The notes under the pieces were generated by a model. It did no database searches. It was not told the origin of the DNA and was given only the letters and a program-made list of their open reading frames with translations. From Psychrobacter sp. Cmf 22.2 (GTDB taxonomy: Bacteria; Pseudomonadota; Gammaproteobacteria; Pseudomonadales; Moraxellaceae): a DNA stretch of 64,000 nt. This document shows positions 1-10,213 of the stretch, one piece after another (within the stretch, counting starts at the first letter, position 1; the number at the start of each line of letters is the position of its first letter). The stretch lies in NCBI RefSeq assembly GCF_001921745.1, contig NZ_MRYA01000004.1, positions 1-64,000 on the forward strand, given 5' to 3'. A program made the translations under genes and the position numbers.

Positions 1-112
1 GAGTAAGTCATGGTTATTTATTGTGGTAATCGTTTAGTTGATTTATTTTATAACATTTTTGTGGTCAGGTGACTATAGCGTCATGACAAAAGCTTTTGAC
101 AGCGTCTTTTAA

Positions 113-1294
113 TTAAGGCAATTCAATAGCCACTGCTACTGCTTCACCACCGCCAATACATAAGGTTGCAATACCTTTTTTGCCGCCAGTACGCTCTAAT
201 GAGTTGATAAGCGTGATCAGGATACGAGCGCCTGAGCAACCTACAGGATGACCTAAAGCACAAGCACCACCTTCGATATTAACTTTTGCGTGATCAATAT
301 CTAATGCATCCATCGTCGCCATCGTTACCATCGCAAAGGCTTCATTGATCTCCCAAAGGTCGACTTCTTCAACTGACCAATCTGCGTTAGCCAATACTTT
401 TTCGATAGCACCAATCGGAGCAATGGTAAATTCACTTGGATGACGTGAGTTAGAGGCAGTCGCTATAATACGAGCTTGATAGTCTAAGCCTTCAGACTGT
501 GCTTGTGACTCTTTCATCATAACGACAGCTGCTGCACCATCTGAGATTGAGCTGGCATTGGCTGCAGTGATAGTACCTTCTTTGGCAAATGCAGGACGTA
601 GGTTAGGGATACGCTCTGCGTTAGCAAGACCTGGCTCTTCATCATTTTCGACTGTTTGTTCGCCTTTACGAGTTTTAAAAGTAACAGGCTCAATCTCATT
701 TTTAAAATGACCATCTTTAATCGCAGTCAACGCACGGTTAAGCGATTCGATCGCAAACTCGTCCATTTGCTCACGCGTATAGCCTTTTTCATCGGCCATC
801 TCTTGCGCGAACTGACCCATCAAGCGACCAGTCTCTGCATCTTCTAAACCATCTAAGAACATATGGTCTTTGACTTCTTTATGACCCATGCGATAGCCGC
901 CACGTGACCCTGGCATAAGATATGGGGCATTTGTCATCGACTCCATACCACCAGCGACAGCGACATTAAAGCTACCTGCTTTGATACCATCATGCGCCTG
1001 CATGACTGCTTTTAGGCCTGAACCACAAAGCTTATTGATAGTCACCGCGCCAGTCTCATCAGGCAGACCTGCCTTACGCATTGCTTGACGAGCAGGACCT
1101 TGACCCAATCCAGCGGTCAAGATACAACCCATGATGACTTCATCAATATTGTCATTGCTTACGCCCGAACGTTCAACAGCTGCTTTGATAGCTGTCGCAC
1201 CTAATTCTGTAGCACTGACATCTTTTAAAGCGCCTTGAAAACTGCCCATTGGCGTACGCGCACCGTTAATAATTACAATTGCATCGTTCGACAT
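113..1294 (-). CDS. atoB: Acetyl-CoA C-acetyltransferase (thiolase)
   Basis: A 393-residue type II thiolase that interconverts two acetyl-CoA and acetoacetyl-CoA in the cytoplasm. The full family length is present. The nucleophilic cysteine is Cys90 in NKLCGSGLKAV; the acid/base residues are His349 in the GHPVGCSGAR motif and Cys379 in CIGGGEA, in the same relative places as the catalytic Cys/His/Cys of biosynthetic thiolases. It follows homoserine dehydrogenase on the same strand after about 160 bp, so co-transcription is possible but no functional link is evident. No fatty-acid oxidation multienzyme subunit lies beside it, which favours a stand-alone acetoacetyl-CoA thiolase over a FadA partner. 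Family assignment is firm; the physiological direction (degradative or PHB/ketone synthesis) is inference. Confidence 0.93.
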   Translation of the reverse strand: MSNDAIVIINGARTPMGSFQGALKDVSATELGATAIKAAVERSGVSNDNIDEVIMGCILTAGLGQGPARQAMRKAGLPDETGAVTINKLCGSGLKAVMQAHDGIKAGSFNVAVAGGMESMTNAPYLMPGSRGGYRMGHKEVKDHMFLDGLEDAETGRLMGQFAQEMADEKGYTREQMDEFAIESLNRALTAIKDGHFKNEIEPVTFKTRKGEQTVENDEEPGLANAERIPNLRPAFAKEGTITAANASSISDGAAAVVMMKESQAQSEGLDYQARIIATASNSRHPSEFTIAPIGAIEKVLANADWSVEEVDLWEINEAFAMVTMATMDALDIDHAKVNIEGGACALGHPVGCSGARILITLINSLERTGGKKGIATLCIGGGEAVAVAIELP

Positions 1295-1454
1295 CGTTGT
1301 TCTGCCTTATTTACCTATTTTAAATTAAAACTCAGCGCTTTAGATGAACACTGTGCTTCACTAATTGTTAATAAAGAATCATTACTATAATGTGCATTGT
1401 CAAGATAAAAATCAAGGTGTATCAAAATAACTCGCTGGTCATTACTGCTTTATG

Positions 1455-2795
1455 TCATTGGGCCAATTCGTCTAGTCGAATACGGACGACTTTATCTGTA
1501 ACCGCAGTTAATCTTTCAATTTTTTCAATCGCTAGATTCATCTGACTTTCGACGACCGGTAATGTCAAAATAATGACAGGTACTTGTCCAAGTTTGTGAG
1601 CAGGTTTTTGTAAAATGGCATCAATATTGATACCAGCATCACTTAAGATGCGAGTGATATCTGCTAGCACGCCTGGATTGTCATAAGCATGCACACGCAA
1701 ATAGTAGCCTGTAATCATCTGCTCTGCACGCAACACGGGCGTATCAGAGAGTTCTTCTGGCATAAACGCTAAATGAGGGACATGATGACTGTGCTCGCTA
1801 TCGTCATGGTTGCCCAGTACGCGTACAAGGTCCATGACATCTGCCATCACTGCAGAGGCGGTTGCACCTGCACCTGCACCATCACCGCAATACAGCGTTT
1901 GTCCAAGAGGATGTGAGTTAACCAGTACAGCGTTTTTCACCCCATTCACATTTGCAAGTAAAGCATCTTGCGGGATCAACGTTGGATGTACACGTAGCTC
2001 AATGCCAGCGCTGTCTTGCTGCTCATCTTCACTGTTACGGCGAACGGCAAAGCCCAAGTGCTTGATACGATAGCCCAGCTCTTCAGCATAGTTGACGTCT
2101 TGTAGCGTAATACCAGTGATACCTTCGCAATATACTTTGTCAAACTGTAATGGAATGCCAAAGGCGATAGAGGCAAGTAGGGCAAGCTTGTGAGCGGCAT
2201 CAATACCTTCAACATCAAATGTCGGGTCTGCCTCAGCATAGCCAAGCTCTTGAGCTTCTGTCAAAACGTCTTTAAATGGACGGCCTTTATCACGCATCTC
2301 AGTCATGATGAAGTTGCCAGTACCATTAATAATGCCGGCCAGCCAATCTATTTTATTGGCGGCAAGTGCTTCGCGCATCACCTTAATAATAGGAATACCA
2401 CCTGCCACTGCAGCTTCATAAGCCACATGCACATGATGCGCTTCAGCCAACGCAAATATCTCATTGCCATGTTCAGCAAGTAACGCCTTATTAGCGGTAA
2501 CGACGTGTTTGCCATTCTTGATGGCGTGCATAATGATGTCTTTGGCGAGAGTTGTACCACCAATGACTTCAATGACGATATCGACGTTATCACTGGCAGC
2601 AATTGCCATCAAATCATCATTTTGGACGATACTAGGATCGATATCATCACGCTGACGGCGTGTACCGACTTCGGTAATAATAATGTCGCGTCCACTACGA
2701 CGTTTAAGCTCGGATAAGTTGTCATTGATTAGGTTGACCACGCCAGTACCGACGGTACCTAGGCCAAGTATCGCTAGTTTGATGGATTTACTCAC
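1455..2795 (-). CDS. hom: Homoserine dehydrogenase
   Basis: A 446-residue enzyme that reduces aspartate semialdehyde to homoserine for threonine and methionine synthesis. The N-terminal NAD(P)-binding loop GLGTVGTG is at residues 11-18. The catalytic domain shows ANKALLA around Lys103 and the EADPTFDVEGIDAAHK block near residues 188-203. A C-terminal ACT domain (about 362-440) is expected to bind threonine for feedback inhibition. The start is GTG, preceded by GAGG at a 5-nt spacing. A dsbC-like gene lies immediately upstream, as in Pseudomonas and Acinetobacter, but the thrC that usually follows in those genera is not here: a thiolase gene takes that place. Confidence 0.95.
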   Translation of the reverse strand: MSKSIKLAILGLGTVGTGVVNLINDNLSELKRRSGRDIIITEVGTRRQRDDIDPSIVQNDDLMAIAASDNVDIVIEVIGGTTLAKDIIMHAIKNGKHVVTANKALLAEHGNEIFALAEAHHVHVAYEAAVAGGIPIIKVMREALAANKIDWLAGIINGTGNFIMTEMRDKGRPFKDVLTEAQELGYAEADPTFDVEGIDAAHKLALLASIAFGIPLQFDKVYCEGITGITLQDVNYAEELGYRIKHLGFAVRRNSEDEQQDSAGIELRVHPTLIPQDALLANVNGVKNAVLVNSHPLGQTLYCGDGAGAGATASAVMADVMDLVRVLGNHDDSEHSHHVPHLAFMPEELSDTPVLRAEQMITGYYLRVHAYDNPGVLADITRILSDAGINIDAILQKPAHKLGQVPVIILTLPVVESQMNLAIEKIERLTAVTDKVVRIRLDELAQ

Positions 2796-2974
2796 AGTAT
2801 CCTCAGAAAATTAAATGATTGTAGATTGTATAAAAAGTAGATGTCGCTATTGAGATGTTAGCTATTGCTAAGAAAGCCACCTTTATATAATGTCTCACCG
2901 TATCATACCGACAAGCAATTGTGGCGTCTACCCAAACTGACTATCGCCAAAGCCGATGATATTATGGCAGATAG

Positions 2975-3841
2975 TTAGCTGGCATCAATCGCTGTTTGTG
3001 CCAATTGTTTGGCTGGCAGATAACCACCGATCTGCTGACCAGATTCGGTAAAGATGGCAGGCGTTCCGCGAACCCCAAGGCGAGCGCCCAGTGCTATTTG
3101 CTCTTTTACTGGACTCTCGCAGCTAGGAGCCATGACATTGGCGCCTGATTTTGCCTGATCCATAGCGGCAACGCGATCTTCACTACACCAGATGGCTTCC
3201 ATTTTAGGGATACTTCCTTCGCTACGAGGCCAGGCCAAATAACGAACCTCAATTCCTAGCGCATTGATCTCATCCATTTCTGCATGCAATTTGGTGCAGT
3301 AAGGACAATCAGCATCGGTAAAAGAGTACACCACTGACTTGGTTTCGCCTTTGGCTGGATAAATGATCATGTCTTTTTTGTCTACAGCTTTGAGAGCCTC
3401 TTGCGCGGTGCGAGCAACTAATGCGCCACTGATATCGACAGGCTCGCCTTGTCCAACAGAGATAATCTGGCCTTGAATGATGTGCTTGCCTGACTTATCA
3501 GTAAAAAATGCCGGCAACCCTTCAGCAGTTACCCAGTAAATACCGTCCATCTCTGTTGGCACTGCTGAGACGATATTTTCGTTAATACCAGACGCTTCTA
3601 GGTTTGACTGTAATGCTGAAACGACCGATTGATCACTATCGGCAGCAGGTTTGGGGGCATTAGTGGCACTACTTGCCTTTGTGCTACTTACCACACTGGT
3701 CTTGCTGGTAGTATCAGGAGTATTGTTTGAACAGCCTGTCGCAACAGTAACTAGTAGCGCACTGATAATGGCGCCTGAGAGCTTACGACGAGTAGAGATG
3801 TTAGCAGGCTTTAGACCAGTAGATATAGAGGATAAGAACAT
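2975..3841 (-). CDS. dsbC: DsbC/DsbG-type thiol:disulfide isomerase, possible lipoprotein
   Basis: A 288-residue periplasmic thioredoxin-fold protein that reshuffles wrong disulfides. The redox centre is Cys179-Pro-Tyr-Cys182 in DADCPYCTKLH, followed by a second Cys pair in the C-terminal half and the cis-Pro loop GVRGTPAIF. An N-terminal dimerisation domain of the DsbC_N type covers roughly residues 70-140. The signal region is odd: after a basic n-region and a hydrophobic stretch it ends in VATGC (Cys37), which resembles a lipobox, and is followed by a Ser/Thr/Ala-rich linker to about residue 68. Classical DsbC is soluble, so membrane tethering is an inference. It lies upstream of hom on the same strand. 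Confidence 0.88.
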   Translation of the reverse strand: MFLSSISTGLKPANISTRRKLSGAIISALLVTVATGCSNNTPDTTSKTSVVSSTKASSATNAPKPAADSDQSVVSALQSNLEASGINENIVSAVPTEMDGIYWVTAEGLPAFFTDKSGKHIIQGQIISVGQGEPVDISGALVARTAQEALKAVDKKDMIIYPAKGETKSVVYSFTDADCPYCTKLHAEMDEINALGIEVRYLAWPRSEGSIPKMEAIWCSEDRVAAMDQAKSGANVMAPSCESPVKEQIALGARLGVRGTPAIFTESGQQIGGYLPAKQLAQTAIDAS

Positions 3842-4248
3842 ACGGCATTTCCTATAGGCGGGCGCGCTTGATCATGATTTTGATAAAAAACTTAGCGTAA
3901 AGACAGGCAATATAAGTCTCTTTATTTATCAGCAGTCAAACGAATAAATTCTAAGCTACAGCACCCTTATTATGATGACGAATCATCTTGATTATAAAGT
4001 AAGAAGTGAGTCATAACATAAATAGTGATAAAGTGCCATATACTAACATATTTTTATAAATGACAGTTAAAACCAAAACTTACTTAACTAATAATTTGGT
4101 GATGGGTGAACAAAAAAGTAAAATAAGCTACATTCCTACTATTTCATATGTTGCAGTAGCTCAGTAGGCTACAGTAAATAAGATAAATCAACATGATCAA
4201 TTTTAATACTTATTCACTATTTGAGCGGTTTTACGCTAAGGAGAGAGC
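3842..4248. other. Divergent intergenic region, dsbC / DUF808
   Basis: An AT-rich 407-bp region separating two divergent genes, so it must hold both promoters. I see no ORF of note. A short dyad, GTAGC-7 nt-GCTAC at 4156-4172, superficially resembles a tRNA D-arm but has no matching acceptor or T-arm. The ribosome-binding site AAGGAG at 4238-4243 belongs to the gene at 4249. Confidence 0.5.
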
Positions 4249-5169
4249 ATGGCAGGTGCCAGTTTATTAACCCTACTTGATGATATCAGTGTGATATTAG
4301 ATGATGTTTCAGTAATGACTAAGGTTGCGGCCAAAAAGACCGCTGGCGTATTGGGTGATGATCTTGCGCTAAATGCTGAGCAAGTTACCGGCGTCAAAGC
4401 CAATCGCGAGTTACCCGTCGTTTGGGCGGTAGCAAAAGGCTCATTTGTTAATAAACTTATCTTGGTGCCAGCTGCGCTGCTTATCAGTGCCGTTTATCCG
4501 CCACTGGTTACTTTTTTATTAATGTGCGGTGGTTTATTTTTGGTTTATGAAGGTGCTGAAAAAGTTATCCATAGATTTTGGCCACATGCTTTGCCGCATG
4601 ACGAAGAACAAAGTGCGCGTCGCCTTGCCAATGCCGATGAAACAGTGGATCTGGTGGCGTTTGAAAAAGAGAAAATAAAAGGCGCGATACGTACAGATTT
4701 TATTTTATCAGCAGAGATTATCGTCATCGCTTTGGGGTCAACGGCGAGTGCCACATTGTTAGAGCGTAGTCTGGTATTGTCTATTTTAGCGATTGCTATC
4801 ACAGTTGGTATTTACGGTTTGGTTGCTGGTATTGTCAAAATAGATGACGCAGGCTTGCATTTAATGAAACAAGAAAGCAGTTTTAAACAAAAACTTGGTA
4901 AGGTGATGTTTGCCGCTGCACCAAAACTGATGAAGTTTCTATCTATCGCTGGTACGTTGGCGATGTTCTTAGTAGGCGGTGGTATCTTAGTGCACGGTAT
5001 CAGTTTTTTACATCATGGAGTAGAGGATCTGGCGCACTTAACTGGTATTTTTGAAAGCGTGACGACAGCACTATTAAATGGTTTGATAGGCTTTATCATT
5101 GGGGCAGTGGTTGTTGCTATCTTTACGATGGTTAATAAGTTACGTGGTAACGGAGCTTCTGCTCATTAG
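4249..5169 (+). CDS. DUF808 family inner-membrane protein
   Basis: A 306-residue protein matching the YedI/DUF808 family: it opens with MAGASLLTLLDDISVILDDV and has the conserved ANRELPVVWAVAKGS block near residues 50-70. At least five hydrophobic helices follow (about 66-100, 147-165, 174-197, 225-250 and 275-297), consistent with an integral inner-membrane protein. No biochemical role has been established for the family that I can name. The start is well supported by AAGGAG at 4238-4243. The gene is alone on its strand, divergent from dsbC and convergent with rne, and ends before a strong bidirectional terminator. Confidence 0.85.
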   Translation: MAGASLLTLLDDISVILDDVSVMTKVAAKKTAGVLGDDLALNAEQVTGVKANRELPVVWAVAKGSFVNKLILVPAALLISAVYPPLVTFLLMCGGLFLVYEGAEKVIHRFWPHALPHDEEQSARRLANADETVDLVAFEKEKIKGAIRTDFILSAEIIVIALGSTASATLLERSLVLSILAIAITVGIYGLVAGIVKIDDAGLHLMKQESSFKQKLGKVMFAAAPKLMKFLSIAGTLAMFLVGGGILVHGISFLHHGVEDLAHLTGIFESVTTALLNGLIGFIIGAVVVAIFTMVNKLRGNGASAH

Positions 5170-5212
5170 AGTTTCCTAACATCGACGCTAGCTTAGCACT
5201 ATACAAATATTG

Positions 5213-5253
5213 AAAAGCCCCAAAGTTACTGTTAACTTTGGGGCTTTTTAGAT
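5213..5253. terminator. Bidirectional intrinsic terminator, DUF808 / rne
   Basis: A 16-bp perfect inverted repeat (5213-5228 with 5233-5248) with a CTGT loop, containing GCCCCAAAGTTA and flanked by A and T runs. It sits between two convergent stop codons and can serve both strands. Confidence 0.93.
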
Positions 5254-5320
5254 TATTAAGTATAAGATGGCTATAAAAGTTGCGTTATACCAATTATACA
5301 AACTATATCAAGGCTAACCA

Positions 5321-8300
5321 TTAACTGTCGCTACTTGAGTGGTTATTTTCAGACTTTTCAGCTTGCGTAGGTTTTATATGTTCAGACTTTGGTTTACGAC
5401 TACGCGCTTTTGGTACCTTTGGCGTGGTCAAATTAAACATACCAGTCTGTGGCAGCAGCTGCTCAGCGACACTTTCAATCATATTTTTATAACTAGCAAT
5501 AGTCGTCTTTGATTTAGCTGCTTGACTGTCCTCTTTTGTAGCATCGGCATGCTCACCAGCTTTGCTATCGTCAAGTAATGCCTGATCTGCTTTTAATAGC
5601 TGTTCGCTCTCAACAGTGATGTCGTCAGCTTGTACTTCACTGGCCAATGCTGCGGCTGCAGTTTCATGAGCATCAACTTGATGGTCATCAGTGCTAGTCT
5701 CATGATCGGTCTCAGTAGTTTGAGAATCTGCCACCTGTTCAGATTGGACGCCTTGTTTTGACTCATCTAACTGCGCATCAGGTACATTCAATGTCGCCTG
5801 TTCTTCAGCACGGTAGTCGGGATGCTGCCCACGCGGATCGTTAATAGCACGTTTATTAATAGCCTGCGGTGCCACCTCTGTCTTACCTTGCGCAGTAGCA
5901 AATTGACTAACTGCTTGAGTCATGGCATCAAACCGAGTCAAGTAATCAGCATCTAAAGGCTGGTAACCATAATTGCTAAAATCAAAAGCCTCACCTTGGC
6001 TATCGTCTGCAGAACTAGCGTCAACGTCAGGAGTGTCAGCAGCTTGAGTATGCTGTGCATGTGCTTCAATCGCTTGAATAAAACAGCTGATGACCCCTTT
6101 GTCTGCCAAACGACTTTGGGCATCTGCTAACGTTGCATGAATAAACTCACCAACTGTACCGCGAATGGTAGCAGGTGCAAGACTGGCTTGCGCGTTAGTC
6201 TCAGCGATTGGCGTTGACTGCTGACGACGGACGACACGCGGGTCGTTGCTTGCTTGACCAAACTTATTAGCAGTCACATAGCGCGCCGCAAATAATGCTT
6301 CGCGAGTAAACATGAGAGCGGTATTGCCTCTTGCAACCTCATTTGTACTGCTGCTCACATCAGCTTTATTACCATTTTTAGACTCATCGTTTTCAGCGGG
6401 CTGGGTAACAGCAACGGATTGTACGCTGCTAGCTTTAGCTGCTTTTGGCTCCAAATCTACTTTTTGAGCCGATGGCTGAGAGGTTTCCTGCGCGTTAGAG
6501 GCTTTTTCGGTATTTCCAACTGCTGATGTGCTATCAGATGAATTGCCTTTTGACTCAGCGCTTTGAGCCTTGTTCTCAACTAAGCTCTCAGTAGGTTTAG
6601 TACTACTCGCAGCGGATGATGAGCGATCTTCTGACTTAGCCGTGGTCGTTTCAGACTTGTCTTTATGACGCTGTTTGGCAGTCGTGTTTTTGTCATCGAC
6701 AGTCTGATGCCCAGATTCTTGCGTATCTTTAGCTTTAGACGATGATTGAGCAGATTTACTATCGTCCAAAGAAAGATGCACTACTTCTGAAGCCTTAATC
6801 TTGGACGGCGCTTCATTGACCTGTAGTATGACTTCATTGGGATCTTGATCGCGCTGAGCATGCGCTTGTGATTTACCTTTTGCTGCACTAGCAGCAGATT
6901 GCTGATTATGCTGCTTGGTATTATCGTCAGCTGTTAAGGTTTCGCCGCGCTCAAGCTTACCACGTGAGTTACGCTGGCTATGGGGTTTACGTTTCGTACG
7001 TGATTGCTCGCTTGAGGTATTGTCCTCTGTACGCCCATTACCATTTTGACTGTTCTGGCGGTTATCTTGACGACTGTCTTGACGATTGCCGTTACGATCA
7101 TGGGCGCGCTTGTTATCGCGTTCACTTGCCTCTTGCGTATCAGACTGTTTATTGTTGCTGGTACTATCTGTACTATTATTTACGCTATCGCTGTCATCGC
7201 GCTGATCTTTTCTTTGACGAGATTTAGAAGATTTTGATTTGCGTGACTTACGCTTTCTTCTATCGTCGCTATGACTCCCTTTTTTATCGTCGTCATCGTT
7301 ATGAAAGCTTTGTTTTGATGGTTGATTGCCACCTTGAACATTGCTATCGTCTTGCGTATGTACGTTTTGCTGATCGTCATTTTGAATGGATGAGTGCTGG
7401 CTATTATCTAACGCTGTATGATCAACATGTCCGAATGAACCCAAGCTTTGAGCACCTGTATTGACTAGTGCTTCAATAGCTTCAGCGGCATCACGACTAC
7501 TAACACTATTTGCAGTTTGTGCTTGTGGAGCTTGTGCAAACAGATTAGACAGCCAAGCAACGGCTTTTGGCTGCGTAGTAGAGGCCTGCTGCTTGCTCTG
7601 TGCAATATTGTCTGTAGCAGCACGCGCTGAGGAGACTTGCGTACTCTCTGACGTCTTGTCAGTACGCCTATGGTTGTTTTGATTGTGGTCTGTATTTTTT
7701 GTTTCGTTATTTGAGCCATTGTGTCGATTGCTGTTTTGGCCAGTATTCGATGATGACGCGCGTCCGTTACTTTGATTGCTTGCACGGTTGTCTGGGCTAC
7801 TTTGGTTATCAGCTGATTTACGCGGCTGACGAGTAGGCTGCTGCTCAGGGCGTTCCTTTTCTGACGTTTGCCAGTCAACGTCATAACCAAGGTCGCTATG
7901 TTCTTGTTGCTGCGTATCGGTGATACGCTCATAGCTCGTCGGTGCAAAACCATCACGATTAAAGTGCAATTTAAAATTGGGTGACTCTAAGTGAGCGTGT
8001 GGCAAAATAGTAATACGTGTGCCGCTATCTTGTTCAAGATAAACCAAGCTGTCACGTTTTTCATTTAAGATAAATGCGGCAATATCAGTTGGTACTTCTG
8101 CTTGTACTTCACCTTGACGCTCTTTTAGAGCGATTTGCTCGATTTGGCGCATGATAGATAGTGATAATGAGCGCAAGTCACGAATCATACCGTTGCCATG
8201 ACAGCGCGGGCAGATGTAACCGGTAGACTCTTCTAACGATGGGCGCAGACGTTGACGGCTCATCTCCATCAAACCAAACTTAGATATCTCACCGAACTGG

Positions 8301-9409
8301 ACACGAGCGCGATCATATTTGGTCGCATCAACCAGACGTTTTTCGACTTCTTTTTGATGCTTATTATCATTCATGTCAATGAAATCAATGACAATCAAGC
8401 CGCCCATGTCGCGCAGACGTAATTGACGGGCAATTTCATCAGCTGCTTCTAAGTTGGTATGGTAGGCAGTTTCGGCGACGTCTGAACCTTTAGTAGACTT
8501 AGCCGAGTTGATGTCAATAGACACCAACGCTTCAGTTTGGTCAATGACGATAGAGCCACCAGATGGCAGGCGTACTTCACGCTGGTAAGCCGTCTCGATC
8601 TGTTTTTCGATATTAAAGCGTGCAAACATCGGCTCGTAGTCAGTATATTTGCGTAGTTTGTCCGCTTGCGTTGGCATGACTGCATCGATAAATCCTGCCG
8701 CTTCAATGTAAGCGTTTTCGTTATCGATCCAAATCTCAGCGATGTCATCACGCAGATAATCACGTACCGCACGTGTCACAACACCTGCTTCTTGATGGAC
8801 CAGACGCGGTGATGGGTACTTTTTGTTTTGCTCTTGAATGGCTTGCCAAATATTAAGCAGATGATTTAGGTCGTGTTGCAGATCTTCTTGAGTTTTGCCA
8901 ATACCTGCAGTACGAATGATGACGCTCATACCTTTAGGCAAGTCAAGATTGCCAAGCATACGCTTCATATCTTCGCGCAGTTTGCCCGAGATCTGGCGCG
9001 AAATACCGCCCCCACGAGGGTTGTTTGGCATCAGCACCAAATAGCGGCCAGCTAGCGATACATAAGTTGAAAGGGCTGCGCCTTTGTTACCGCGCTCTTC
9101 TTTTTCAACTTGAACAATCAGCTCATCGCCTTCTTTGATAAGTTTTTTGATGCTTTCGTCACGTGGGTTGCCACTTAGATATTCAGTAGAGATTTCACGA
9201 ATAGGCAAAAACCCTTGACGCTGTGAACCATATTCAACGAATACTGCTTCAAGCGATGGTTCGACACGGGTAACGTGACCCTTATAAATGTTAGATTTTT
9301 TTTGTTCGCGGGTACGGTTTTCTAAATCAAAATCGTAGAGATGATTGCCTTTACACAAGGCGACACGAATTTCTTCGTTTTGGGTGGCGTTAATCAAAAT
9401 GCGTTTCAT
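5321..9409 (-). CDS. rne: Ribonuclease E
   Basis: A 1362-residue endoribonuclease, the scaffold of the RNA degradosome, acting in mRNA decay and rRNA/tRNA processing at the inner membrane. The catalytic half (about 1-510) has an S1 domain near 36-120, the DNase I-like site with Asp299 (SIDINSAKSTKG) and Asp342 (VIDFIDMND), and the Zn-link Cys400-Pro-Arg-Cys403. These sit four residues below the E. coli D303, D346, C404 and C407, so the core is intact. The remaining roughly 850 residues are Ser/Gln/Asn/Asp-rich and probably disordered, with islands: AVAWLSNLFAQ around Trp619 (a possible membrane-binding helix), and two NDPR motifs at residues 1055 and 1190. The protein is about 300 residues longer than E. 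coli RNase E. The start has AGGAT just upstream and a long leader. Gene order with divergent rluC is conserved. Confidence 0.97.
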   Translation of the reverse strand: MKRILINATQNEEIRVALCKGNHLYDFDLENRTREQKKSNIYKGHVTRVEPSLEAVFVEYGSQRQGFLPIREISTEYLSGNPRDESIKKLIKEGDELIVQVEKEERGNKGAALSTYVSLAGRYLVLMPNNPRGGGISRQISGKLREDMKRMLGNLDLPKGMSVIIRTAGIGKTQEDLQHDLNHLLNIWQAIQEQNKKYPSPRLVHQEAGVVTRAVRDYLRDDIAEIWIDNENAYIEAAGFIDAVMPTQADKLRKYTDYEPMFARFNIEKQIETAYQREVRLPSGGSIVIDQTEALVSIDINSAKSTKGSDVAETAYHTNLEAADEIARQLRLRDMGGLIVIDFIDMNDNKHQKEVEKRLVDATKYDRARVQFGEISKFGLMEMSRQRLRPSLEESTGYICPRCHGNGMIRDLRSLSLSIMRQIEQIALKERQGEVQAEVPTDIAAFILNEKRDSLVYLEQDSGTRITILPHAHLESPNFKLHFNRDGFAPTSYERITDTQQQEHSDLGYDVDWQTSEKERPEQQPTRQPRKSADNQSSPDNRASNQSNGRASSSNTGQNSNRHNGSNNETKNTDHNQNNHRRTDKTSESTQVSSARAATDNIAQSKQQASTTQPKAVAWLSNLFAQAPQAQTANSVSSRDAAEAIEALVNTGAQSLGSFGHVDHTALDNSQHSSIQNDDQQNVHTQDDSNVQGGNQPSKQSFHNDDDDKKGSHSDDRRKRKSRKSKSSKSRQRKDQRDDSDSVNNSTDSTSNNKQSDTQEASERDNKRAHDRNGNRQDSRQDNRQNSQNGNGRTEDNTSSEQSRTKRKPHSQRNSRGKLERGETLTADDNTKQHNQQSAASAAKGKSQAHAQRDQDPNEVILQVNEAPSKIKASEVVHLSLDDSKSAQSSSKAKDTQESGHQTVDDKNTTAKQRHKDKSETTTAKSEDRSSSAASSTKPTESLVENKAQSAESKGNSSDSTSAVGNTEKASNAQETSQPSAQKVDLEPKAAKASSVQSVAVTQPAENDESKNGNKADVSSSTNEVARGNTALMFTREALFAARYVTANKFGQASNDPRVVRRQQSTPIAETNAQASLAPATIRGTVGEFIHATLADAQSRLADKGVISCFIQAIEAHAQHTQAADTPDVDASSADDSQGEAFDFSNYGYQPLDADYLTRFDAMTQAVSQFATAQGKTEVAPQAINKRAINDPRGQHPDYRAEEQATLNVPDAQLDESKQGVQSEQVADSQTTETDHETSTDDHQVDAHETAAAALASEVQADDITVESEQLLKADQALLDDSKAGEHADATKEDSQAAKSKTTIASYKNMIESVAEQLLPQTGMFNLTTPKVPKARSRKPKSEHIKPTQAEKSENNHSSSDS

Positions 9410-9882
9410 ACTATTATCCTATGAGTGCACAGGACAACGACGAGAAGGGCTACTATATTGAGTGGTTCTGAATAAAAACTCTAATATCAAACGCTTTAAT
9501 AATAAAAAGCACTAACAGATTATTCAGGCTGCCAACTGGACAGCAAACAATATAAATATAATCAAAGTAAAGTTGCAATGACAAGTCATGCCAATACTAA
9601 AACCAGTAAATGTAGAGCAAGCGTACTGCTCGGACAAAATCAGATAAATACCAGTATCGAATTAAGTGGTCATCGTAGCTTAGTCCATAGTCGCCGGTAA
9701 CTGATACAAAATCAACGTCTATGTTTTAAATTAACGACTGCAAAGCTACTAAAATAATTGTTCTAAGTAATTTTGATACAGAGTGTAGGGCTGTAACAGG
9801 ATCTAATGCCAATCATCTTGTACTGGTTTCAAGGCTAGTGTCCAACACGTTACCTTGGTAAGTTTTACAAGGAGTATTAACA

Positions 9883-9911
9883 TATAAAATGTGCTTAATT
9901 TACGTTGTAAA
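9883..9911 (-). promoter_or_regulatory. Candidate sigma-70 promoter for rne
   Basis: On the minus strand, TTTACA (9906-9911) is followed after exactly 17 bp by TTTATA (9883-9888). If used, it gives a 5' leader of about 465 nt. Long leaders are known for rne in E. coli, where the leader mediates autoregulation. The match is moderate and unverified. Confidence 0.35.
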
Positions 9912-10213
9912 GGTATATAAGCACTTACCACAAAGTCACAATTTATTCGCCGTTTTGTTTATTTTCTAAACTGTTAACGCCAGCGAACGTCTTCATATCA
10001 GCTCAAATTAATTCAATTGTTTTATCTATCTATTATTTTATAACATCTAACTGTTTTAGAATCTTAAGTTATGAGTGCCATTGCACTGTTATTCAGCGGG
10101 GCGTACTTGGCAAACAGAGTAGGTAACCGGCTCATCAGCTCGGTGGATATATATTGTTTGTATGACAATCAGTTTATCTGTTTGACCGCCAATATTTAGG
10201 CAGCGCTAAACTC

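Noticed and set aside
4151..4180. Sequence GTAGCTCAGTAGGCTAC resembling a tRNA D-arm
   Set aside because: No acceptor stem, anticodon arm or T-arm at proper distances; the match is a short dyad only.
7000..7800. Apparent repeat-rich DNA that might suggest a satellite or CRISPR
   Set aside because: The redundancy comes from Ser/Asn/Gln/Arg codons in the RNase E tail; there are no regular spacers or identical repeats.
7465..7956. 163-codon ORF in another minus-strand frame inside rne
   Set aside because: Frame shadow of the low-complexity RNase E tail; composition is artefactual and there is no SD.
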